NCBI GenBank assembly: GCA_044870295.1
Contig: JBIOYQ010000070.1
Coordinates: 1-6,609, forward strand
DNA length: 6,609 nucleotides
Direction of reading: 5' to 3'
Origin: AC-52 sp044870295
Lineage (GTDB): Bacteria > Actinomycetota > UBA4738
Every line of letters begins with the position of its first letter. Within the stretch, counting starts at the first letter, position 1. Below the pieces are notes generated by a model. The model ran no database searches. It worked only from the letters and a program-made list of their open reading frames with translations, and had not been told where the DNA came from. The translations under genes were made by a program, and so were the position numbers. Of the stretch, positions 1 to 5,057 are shown one piece after another.

Positions 1-1742
1 GGAACCGGCGGCCCGCCGAGATGGCAGTAGCCGGCGGGGCAGGCGATTCCGGACAGATCACCGGCTGACTTGTCCGTGGCGCTCAGCGGCGGCGTGAGAT
101 TGCCAACAATGGGCTGTGCCCGCGCCTTCAGCCGCTGCACCAGCGCGGCCGGTTGCCCTCTGAGATTGGGATACTCGCTCGCCAGCAGCGCCAGCACCGC
201 CGAGACGTGTGGGGTCGCCATCGAGGTGCCCTGAATGCTGGTGTAGCACTCGTTCGGCGGGAAGGGGCCGCCTGGTCCAAAGACGAAGCACGGAATCTGC
301 ACTGCCCAGTTGGAGGTGATGCTGAAGTCCTCCCACGCGTTCGTGGCGTCGGCGTCGGTGACCGGGAACCCGGGCGTGCCGCCCCGGTCCCAGTTCGGGA
401 CGTTGAACTTCCGGGCTCCACCCGGACCGGCCACGTCGATGCGGGATCCGAAGTTGCTGTAGTACGCGAGCTGGTCCTTCTCCAGAACCCCGGTCGCCTG
501 GTGCGCGTCCGAGGTGGGCTTGCACGTGGCGTTGGTGTCTTCCTCGGACCCTTCCGTCCCCGGCGGGCAGGTCTGGGAGGGCCGGTTGACCGTGCGCCCG
601 GTCGAGGAAACGTCCACCACGCCCGGGATCCCGCCCGGCACCTCGTACCAACCGAAGAAGTCCAGGAATTCGGCGGGGTCGGTGTCCGGGGCGGTCAGCG
701 GTCCATGGGACGTCACCAGGCCGTCGGTCCCCACCTGGACGTGCTCGTTGCCGGCGGCGGCCACGATCGTGGTGCCGGCGGCGCGGGCCTTGTCGACCAC
801 CCGCACGTAGAGCTGCCAGACGTCCTCCTGCGCCGGATCGGAGAGATCCAGGTAGCCGCCGAAGGAGTTGCTGACGATGTTGATCCCGTGGCGATACGCG
901 TACTGGTACGCCAGCAGGATCTCGGTGTCGTAGGCGAACCCACACCACTGGGAGATCTTGAGGGAGACGAGCGAGACGCCGGGGGCGATCCCGTTCATCC
1001 CCTTGCCGTCCAGGTTGCCGGCGATGTTGCCACCGATCCACGAGCCGTGCCCGTTGAAGTCCAGGTTGGTGGCCACGCCGAACTCGGCCGCGAAGTCGGC
1101 GTCCGAGGCTCCGAAGAACGTCTCGCACAGCGGCGGGTCCTCGGTCTTGGTGAAGTCGGCGACGGAGGTCACCTTCCCGTGGAGGTCGCTGTGGTTGTAG
1201 TCGAGGCCGGTGTCGGCCACGCCAACCACGACGTCCGAGCTGCCGGTCGTGGTGTTCCAGGCCCTCCGGAGGTGGATGCGGTCATAGGTCCAGAGCAGGC
1301 CGCGGTAGTTCCACGCCGGGTCCGGATCGGGTGCGCCGTCCCGAGGCGCCGGCCGGCGCTGGGAGGGATCGAGCTTGATGACCTTCGCTCCGCGTGACCC
1401 GGCGTAGCGGACGTTGGGGTTCGGGTTCTCGGCCGGCGCGATCTGCCGGATGCCGTCGCGGACGATGGACATGCGATGGTCGGACGCGAGGGCCGATGGG
1501 AGGCCGGCCGGCGCGTTGACCACGAACCATGACGTGTCTCGGGCTTCGTCCAACACCTTTGCCCGGTTGGCCACCACGGTCGAGCGGACCGCGTCGTAGT
1601 CCTTCGCCTGGTTCACGATGACGATGAACCGGGTCGTGGCGCCCTGTGGCGCGGCACCAGCCGATCCCATGAACAGCGAGGCGATCAGCGTGACCACGCC
1701 GGCGATGCCCACCAGGCGCAGCCCACGGAGCCGTCTCTTCAC
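1..1742 (-). CDS. Secreted subtilisin-like serine protease (peptidase S8), C-terminus cut by window edge
   Basis: The visible part is 580 codons with no stop. It begins with a signal peptide: basic MKRRLRGLRL, a hydrophobic stretch at residues 11-24, and a likely cleavage after AGA near residue 30. Residues 38-100 resemble an inhibitor-I9-type propeptide that assists folding. The catalytic domain follows, with Asp177 in VADTGLD, His232 in NGHGSW, oxyanion Asn332 in AAAGNE and Ser507 in GTSMATPH, so the full S8 triad is present. Family knowledge predicts a secreted endopeptidase; the substrate is unknown. The usual GHGTH is GHGSW here. Asn332 and Ser507 are 175 residues apart, against 66 in subtilisin, so the catalytic domain carries large insertions. 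Eight cysteines (206, 267, 392, 407, 485, 499, 568, 573) suggest disulfides. GTG at 1742 was chosen because it supplies the signal peptide and has AGGAGG 8 bases upstream; the next in-frame ATG (codon 25) would remove most of it. It lies downstream of the epimerase on the same strand. Confidence 0.95.
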   Translation of the reverse strand, partial: MKRRLRGLRLVGIAGVVTLIASLFMGSAGAAPQGATTRFIVIVNQAKDYDAVRSTVVANRAKVLDEARDTSWFVVNAPAGLPSALASDHRMSIVRDGIRQIAPAENPNPNVRYAGSRGAKVIKLDPSQRRPAPRDGAPDPDPAWNYRGLLWTYDRIHLRRAWNTTTGSSDVVVGVADTGLDYNHSDLHGKVTSVADFTKTEDPPLCETFFGASDADFAAEFGVATNLDFNGHGSWIGGNIAGNLDGKGMNGIAPGVSLVSLKISQWCGFAYDTEILLAYQYAYRHGINIVSNSFGGYLDLSDPAQEDVWQLYVRVVDKARAAGTTIVAAAGNEHVQVGTDGLVTSHGPLTAPDTDPAEFLDFFGWYEVPGGIPGVVDVSSTGRTVNRPSQTCPPGTEGSEEDTNATCKPTSDAHQATGVLEKDQLAYYSNFGSRIDVAGPGGARKFNVPNWDRGGTPGFPVTDADATNAWEDFSITSNWAVQIPCFVFGPGGPFPPNECYTSIQGTSMATPHVSAVLALLASEYPNLRGQPAALVQRLKARAQPIVGNLTPPLSATDKSAGDLSGIACPAGYCHLGGPPV

Positions 1743-1750
1743 TGGACAAC

Positions 1751-1756
1751 CCTCCT
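1751..1756 (-). promoter_or_regulatory. Shine-Dalgarno of the subtilase gene
   Basis: AGGAGG on the minus strand lies 8 bases before the GTG at 1742. It is the strongest ribosome binding site in the window and decides the GTG start. Confidence 0.85.
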
Positions 1757-1793
1757 CTCGGGAGATGACAACGAACGTTGGGGCGGACCGAGC

Positions 1794-1822
1794 ATCCTGC
1801 CCGGTCTGCTTTCGTTTGGCAA
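1794..1822 (-). promoter_or_regulatory. Possible promoter of the subtilase gene
   Basis: On the minus strand TTGCCA (1817-1822, 5 of 6 matches to TTGACA) is followed after 17 bases by CAGGAT (1794-1799, 3 of 6 matches to TATAAT). This would give a leader of about 45 bases. It sits in the 88-base gap between the epimerase stop and the protease start. The -10 is weak, so readthrough from the epimerase is an alternative. Confidence 0.3.
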
Positions 1823-1830
1823 CTCGGGCG

Positions 1831-2784
1831 TCAGGAGGTCCGGGCCGGGCGGAACGAGTCGATCGTGGCCGCCAGTCCAACCTTCAACGACGTCCATGGC
1901 TTCCAACCCAGCGCCTTTGCCGCCAATGTGTTGTCCAGCGCGCTGCGGTGAAGATCGCCCGGGCGCGGAGGCCCGAACACCGGCTTCCCGCGAAATCCCG
2001 CGATCGAGGCCATGGCTTTGAACAGCGCGTTCACGCTCGTCTCCACACCCGTTCCGATGTTCACCAGCTGGCCTGAGCCGCGCTCGGCGGCCAGCGCGAA
2101 CGCATGGACGGTGTCGTCGACGTACACGTAGTCGCGGGTGTCCTGCCCCGTGCCGAAGATCGTGGGTTGCTGTCCCGACAGGATGAGCGCGCTGAAGATG
2201 GCCACCACGCCCGCCTCGCCGTGCGGGTCCTGCCTCGGGCCGTACACGTTCGCCAGAGCGAGCGCCGTGTAGTCCAGCCCCCGGCTCAGCCGAAAAAACT
2301 CCAGGTAGCTGATGCCGGCCGCCTTGGTGATCCCGTAGGGAGAGCTGGGCCGGCCCCGTCCGCGAGCGCTCTCCTTCACCGGCAGCGACTTCGCCTCGCC
2401 GTACAACGTGCCACCGGACGCGGCGAACACCACCTTCCCGGTGCCGGTCGCGGCGGCGCACTCCAACACGTTCAGCAGGCCGGTCACGTTGACGCTGGCG
2501 TCTCGCTGGGGGTCCTGGACCGAGACGGCCACGGATGGCTGGGCGGCCAGGTGCAGGACGACCTCCGGGTGGTACTGCTCGAAGATGGCCAGCAGGCCGC
2601 CAGACCGGATGTCGATGGTGTGGAAGGCGAACTGGTGTCCGTAGGCTCGAGCCTCGGCCAGGTTGGCGATCTTGCCCGAGGACAGATCGTCCAGGGCCAC
2701 GACCCGCTTGCCTTCGGCCAGCAGGCGATCGCACAGGTGGGAGCCGATGAACCCGCCTCCGCCGGTCACGAGATAGGTGGCCAT
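1831..2784 (-). CDS. NAD-dependent sugar-nucleotide epimerase/dehydratase (GalE-like extended SDR)
   Basis: This 317-residue cytoplasmic enzyme is an extended short-chain dehydrogenase, full length for the shorter GalE-like epimerases. The N-terminal Rossmann motif TGGGGFIG is at residues 7-14, and acidic Asp32 in ALDDLSSGK is typical of NAD rather than NADP binding. HLAAQ is at 78-82. The active site has Ser123/Thr126 in the SGGTLYGE segment and the YxxxK pair Tyr150/Lys154 (YGITK). NVYGPRQ (189-195) and RDYVYVDD (227-234) are the usual C-terminal substrate-domain motifs. These support C4 epimerisation or a related step on a UDP- or dTDP-sugar for glycan synthesis, but the exact sugar cannot be read from sequence and no glycosyltransferase is next to it. 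The ATG start places the Rossmann motif at the expected distance. No good Shine-Dalgarno precedes it, and the DUF3052-like gene ends 24 bases upstream, so coupling is possible. Confidence 0.93.
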   Translation of the reverse strand: MATYLVTGGGGFIGSHLCDRLLAEGKRVVALDDLSSGKIANLAEARAYGHQFAFHTIDIRSGGLLAIFEQYHPEVVLHLAAQPSVAVSVQDPQRDASVNVTGLLNVLECAAATGTGKVVFAASGGTLYGEAKSLPVKESARGRGRPSSPYGITKAAGISYLEFFRLSRGLDYTALALANVYGPRQDPHGEAGVVAIFSALILSGQQPTIFGTGQDTRDYVYVDDTVHAFALAAERGSGQLVNIGTGVETSVNALFKAMASIAGFRGKPVFGPPRPGDLHRSALDNTLAAKALGWKPWTSLKVGLAATIDSFRPARTS

Positions 2785-2808
2785 CGCAGGCGGAGGGTAG
2801 CCGGTCGC

Positions 2809-3198
2809 CTATCTGCGAGACAACGGGATGACGAAGCGCAGGGCCGTATGCGTCTCAGAGAACCGGACCACCTTGTTGTCGACCAGGCCCACGGCGACAC
2901 CCGCCCGGATCACGTCCACCTCCCGAAGGTCCTTCCGCCCTCTCGGGTACACCGCCCACGCCGCACCCGCCCGATCCAGGTAGTGCTCCAGCTCCCCCAG
3001 GCGGTCGAGGTCCTCGGTCCGGGCGATGGCCAGGAAGACGAGGTCCGAAGCGCGGCGGCGACGGCGTGAGACGTCGGCTCCTGCGCGTTCGAGATCCGCC
3101 ACGAAGTCGTCGTCCGCCACTCCCAGGAGGGAGACCCGCGACCCCGGCTTGACCCCGAGCTTCTCGATCAGCGAGCGGGTGAAGACCTGTTCGGCCAC
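2809..3198 (-). CDS. DUF3052-like protein of unknown function
   Basis: A 129-residue soluble protein without signal peptide or membrane segment. It resembles the small actinobacterial DUF3052-type family: LGVKPGSRV near residues 14-22, a middle that would form a small alpha/beta fold (DLVFLAIAR at 52-60), WAVYPRGRKD at 81-90, and the conserved-looking end GLVDNKVVRFSETHTALRF at 104-122. I recognise this by pattern, and no function is established that I can name. An arginine run, RRRRR, lies at 45-49. GTG at 3198 is preferred. The frame stays open upstream to a TTG at 3258, but that start would put coding sequence through both palindromes of the control region and add residues that do not fit the family. 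A G-rich possible Shine-Dalgarno (GGAGGGGG) lies further upstream than usual. The gene is divergent from the HTH gene and 24 bases before the epimerase. Confidence 0.75.
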   Translation of the reverse strand: MAEQVFTRSLIEKLGVKPGSRVSLLGVADDDFVADLERAGADVSRRRRRASDLVFLAIARTEDLDRLGELEHYLDRAGAAWAVYPRGRKDLREVDVIRAGVAVGLVDNKVVRFSETHTALRFVIPLSRR

Positions 3199-3202
3199 GG
3201 CC

Positions 3203-3227
3203 GGAGGGTACCCCCTCCCAAGGGGGT
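3203..3227 (-). repeat. Two overlapping, mutually exclusive hairpins in the DUF3052 leader
   Basis: On the plus strand ACCCCCT (3210-3216) pairs with AGGGGGT (3221-3227) across a 4-base loop. In the transcript of the minus-strand gene, GGAGGG (3213-3218) can instead pair with CCCTCC (3203-3208) across GGTA. The two stems share bases, so only one can form. Either would cover the G-rich ribosome-binding candidate just before the GTG at 3198. Confidence 0.45.
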
Positions 3228-3241
3228 CAACCGTTGTTGAC
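3226..3241. promoter_or_regulatory. Operator candidate 1, GTCAAC-N4-GTTGAC
   Basis: A perfect 6-base inverted repeat, GTCAAC cgtt GTTGAC. It overlaps the -35 hexamer TTGACA (3237-3242) of the rightward promoter. An identical pair of half-sites recurs 28 bases to the right, centre to centre. A dimeric regulator bound here would be expected to affect the HTH-Clp_N promoter and perhaps the divergent gene. Confidence 0.65.
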
Positions 3242-3266
3242 AACCGGCCGCGCGTCAACGTATGTT
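3237..3266 (+). promoter_or_regulatory. Sigma70-type promoter of the HTH-Clp_N operon, apparently leaderless
   Basis: A perfect -35, TTGACA (3237-3242), an 18-base spacer and -10 TATGTT (3261-3266, 4 of 6 matches to TATAAT). Six bases separate the -10 from the GTG at 3273, the normal distance to a transcription start. The mRNA would therefore begin at or next to the start codon, without a leader. No Shine-Dalgarno is visible there, which agrees with this reading, and leaderless mRNAs are common in actinobacteria. Confidence 0.6.
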
Positions 3267-3269
3267 GAC
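3254..3269. promoter_or_regulatory. Operator candidate 2, GTCAAC-N4-GTTGAC
   Basis: A second perfect inverted repeat, GTCAAC gtat GTTGAC, with the same half-sites and spacing as the copy at 3226-3241. It covers the -10 element and ends three bases before the HTH start codon, a position that suits repression. Confidence 0.65.
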
Positions 3270-3272
3270 AGC

Positions 3273-3497
3273 GTGAGCGAAGCCACGAAGCTGGCGACGG
3301 CGGCAGGGAGCCGCGACCCGAAGGTCGGTCTGCGGGCCATCGCGGCGTTGCGCCGCCTCCTCGAGCAGCTCGAGTCGCTGCAGGTCCACAACGCTCGCGA
3401 CCTCGGATGGTCGTGGCAGGAGATCGCTGCCGAGCTCAATGTCAGCAAGCAGGCCGTCCACAAGAAGCACGCCAGACGATGGTTCCGGAGGGGCTGA
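3273..3497 (+). CDS. Small helix-turn-helix DNA-binding protein, likely autoregulator
   Basis: A 74-residue protein. The C-terminal half carries a clear helix-turn-helix: SWQEIAAEL at 47-55, a short turn with Asn56-Val57, and a recognition helix SKQAVHKKHARRW at 58-70. An amphipathic helix comes before it (LRAIAALRRLLEQLESL, 20-36), which could dimerise. Small HTH proteins of this kind are, to my knowledge, often encoded just before double-Clp_N genes in actinobacteria. The start chosen is GTG at 3273. An earlier in-frame TTG at 3234 lies inside the operator and promoter and is unlikely. The gene has no Shine-Dalgarno and probably begins a leaderless transcript. Its stop is 7 bases before the Clp_N start, so the two form an operon. 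Two identical palindromes over the promoter suggest it represses its own operon; this is inference from layout. Confidence 0.88.
   Translation: MSEATKLATAAGSRDPKVGLRAIAALRRLLEQLESLQVHNARDLGWSWQEIAAELNVSKQAVHKKHARRWFRRG
3487..3493 (+). promoter_or_regulatory. Shine-Dalgarno of the Clp_N gene
   Basis: GGAGGGG lies within the last codons of the HTH gene, 11 bases before the ATG at 3505. It supports that start over an in-frame one at 3439, which would overlap the HTH gene, and fits translational coupling. Confidence 0.6.
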
Positions 3498-3504
3498 GCA
3501 TCGG

Positions 3505-4116
3505 ATGTTCGAGCGATTCTCGGAACAAGCGCGGGAAGCCGTCGTGCATGCGCAGGAGGAGGCGCGCGCTCTGCGACACGGGTACATCGGGACGGAGCAC
3601 CTCCTGCTGGGTGTGGTGCGGCAGACGGGGGTCGCCTCGCGGGCGCTGCTGAGGCTGGGCATCGACATCCAAGCCGTCCGGTCCGACGTGATCCGGGAGG
3701 TCGGGATGGGACCGACCGCCGGCCATGATCCGGACGCGGAGGCCCTCAGGGCCATCGGCATCGACGTCGACGAGGTTCGTCGACAGGTGGAGGAGGCCTT
3801 CGGCCCGGGGGCGCTGGACCAACCGGTCCGCGGACGGCGCCGGCGACGGCGATGCGACCCGATCCCCGGTCCACTCGGCGGGCGGGTCCCGTTCACTCCT
3901 CAAGCCAAGAAGGCCCTGGAGTTGTCGCTGCGGGAAGCCATGCGCCTGGGGGACCCGTCCATCGGCACAGAGCATGTCCTTCTGGGGATCGTCCGAGAAG
4001 AACGCGGGCTGGGCGCGCACATCCTGGCCGCTCGCGGTGCGCAGCCGTGGCACGTGCAGGATGCGATCCGTCGAGAACTCGGGACCGGCGACGACCCCAT
4101 CGCCGGCTCCGGCTGA
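3505..4116 (+). CDS. Stand-alone double Clp_N-domain protein without ATPase
   Basis: A 203-residue soluble protein made of two repeats of the N-terminal domain of ClpC/ClpA-type unfoldases and nothing else. The first (about 1-67) opens with MFERFSEQAREAVVHAQEEA and has GYIGTEHLLLG at 26-36. The second (about 130-190) starts FTPQAKKALELSLREA and has SIGTEHVLLG at 152-161. Between them lie an extra helix-like segment resembling the end of a repeat (DAEALRAIGIDVDEVRRQVEEAFG, 77-100) and a basic linker with six arginines (111-116). There are no Walker motifs, so it cannot unfold proteins itself. In ClpC this domain binds substrates and adaptors. Glu31 and Glu156 align with Glu32 and Glu106 of Bacillus subtilis ClpC, which bind phosphoarginine. 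A role as a decoy, adaptor or stress sensor for the Clp system is inference. The gene is co-transcribed with the HTH gene. Confidence 0.93.
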   Translation: MFERFSEQAREAVVHAQEEARALRHGYIGTEHLLLGVVRQTGVASRALLRLGIDIQAVRSDVIREVGMGPTAGHDPDAEALRAIGIDVDEVRRQVEEAFGPGALDQPVRGRRRRRRCDPIPGPLGGRVPFTPQAKKALELSLREAMRLGDPSIGTEHVLLGIVREERGLGAHILAARGAQPWHVQDAIRRELGTGDDPIAGSG

Positions 4117-4125
4117 CCAGTGCTC

Positions 4126-4947
4126 CTAGCCGCTCCGGCCTGACCGCACTCTGCGAACCGCGTCCATCAGGCTTTCCAGCCGCTCCGCGTCGACGGGGTT
4201 CCGAAGGTCGCCGTCTCCTCGCAACGCCGTGGCCACGATGGCGCCGTCGGCGGCGTCCAGCAGCACCGGGGCGTTCTGGGGAGTCAGGCCGCTGCCGATG
4301 ACCACCTCCGCCACCTCCCGGACCGCTGCCAGGTCGTCGGCCGACGGCGGCTCGCCCGTTCGCGAACCGCTCACGACGAGCACATCGGCCAGCCCGCGTT
4401 CCACGGCATCGAGCGCCGACTCGCGGATGGGACGGACCACCACCGGAGCGGCGTGCTTGACGTGGACGTCGGCGAACACCGCGATGCCCTCCGCCCCCAT
4501 GAGCCGCCGGGCCCGCATGACCTCGGCGGCGATCCCTTCGATGAGCCCCTGATCGGCGACGACCGCTTCGGTAAGGACGTTGATCCGGACGAACTGCGCC
4601 CCGAAGGACTGCGCCAGGGCCAGGGCCGCCCGCCCCGCATTGCGGAGCACGTTGACCCCCAGCGGCAACGAGCTCTGGCGGCGAAGCTCGGAGAGCACGC
4701 GCCCCATGGCGGCCACGGTCTCGGGCGGGACCTCGCTCTTGAAGAAAGGAGCGTCGCCCATGTTCTCGATGGACAGGCCGTCCACGCCGCCTCGTTCGAG
4801 CACGAGGGCGTCGTCCATGGCCCGGTCGATCACGGCCTGCCAAGGGCTCTCGAATCGAGGTGAACCCGGCAGCGGCCGGAGCGCGATCGACCCGATGATG
4901 GGCCGCGGGGTCGAGAAGAGGTCGGCCAGCTTCACAGCCACGATCAT
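4126..4947 (-). CDS. BtpA/SgcQ family TIM-barrel protein
   Basis: A 273-residue cytoplasmic protein, full length for the BtpA/SgcQ family. Motifs in order: LRPLPGSPRF (23-32), GGVDGLSIENMGDAPF (53-68), GVNVLRN (97-103), RINVLTEA then ADQGLIEG (121-138), ADVHVKHAAP (149-158), VSGSRTGEPPS (192-202), SGLTPQNAP (219-227) and ATALRGDGDLRNPVDAER (239-256). The regular beta-strand/helix order and the late glycine-rich loops fit a phosphate-binding TIM barrel. The cyanobacterial member BtpA is needed for photosystem I accumulation and SgcQ lies in an enterobacterial sugar operon, so the name gives no reaction here; nothing nearby suggests photosynthesis. ATG at 4947 is the first start in the open frame. 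A purine-rich GAAGGAAGG lies too far upstream to be a clear Shine-Dalgarno. Its stop is 9 bases from the stop of the convergent Clp_N gene, and its start is divergent from the membrane-anchored gene. Confidence 0.92.
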   Translation of the reverse strand: MIVAVKLADLFSTPRPIIGSIALRPLPGSPRFESPWQAVIDRAMDDALVLERGGVDGLSIENMGDAPFFKSEVPPETVAAMGRVLSELRRQSSLPLGVNVLRNAGRAALALAQSFGAQFVRINVLTEAVVADQGLIEGIAAEVMRARRLMGAEGIAVFADVHVKHAAPVVVRPIRESALDAVERGLADVLVVSGSRTGEPPSADDLAAVREVAEVVIGSGLTPQNAPVLLDAADGAIVATALRGDGDLRNPVDAERLESLMDAVRRVRSGRSG

Positions 4948-5057
4948 CGCCGGGAACCGCGACGGCCGCCACCTTCCTTCGAGCGGGGGCGTTCAAACCT
5001 GGCTTGGGTGACATCCAGACCCTCGCCGCTCCGCTTGCTTGTCACATCGGCCCGGGG

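Noticed and set aside
58..1128. Long minus-strand open frame of 356 codons in another frame of the protease gene
   Set aside because: Arg-rich, low-complexity product; the S8 motifs are in a different frame of the same strand.
153..1397. Long open frame of 414 codons on the plus strand across the protease gene
   Set aside because: It lies antisense to a clear subtilase with signal peptide and full catalytic triad. The peptide is rich in Arg/Gly/Val with no recognisable motif, as expected for a shadow frame in GC-rich DNA.
2104..3069. Plus-strand open frame of 321 codons opposite the epimerase and DUF3052 genes
   Set aside because: Antisense to two genes with recognisable motifs, with no family signal of its own.
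3234..3272. Upstream TTG start for the HTH gene
   Set aside because: It would translate through the operator and the -10 element; the added residues are not HTH-like and the promoter geometry points to GTG at 3273.
4106..4145. Near-duplicate GCTCCGGCTGACC / GCTCCGGCCTGACC and CGGCT/AGCCG stem between the convergent stops
   Set aside because: The copies differ by an indel and lie in coding ends; the 5-bp stem has a 13-base loop and no T tract, too weak to call a bidirectional terminator.
3893..5014. Minus-strand open frame of 373 codons overlapping the BtpA/SgcQ and Clp_N genes
   Set aside because: It spans the convergent stops and is Arg/Gly-rich; the BtpA/SgcQ motifs are in a different frame.
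5008..5045. Inverted repeat GTGACA / TGTCAC in the divergent gap before the membrane-anchored gene
   Set aside because: The arms are 6 bases with 26 bases between and do not coincide with a recognisable promoter; chance is likely.
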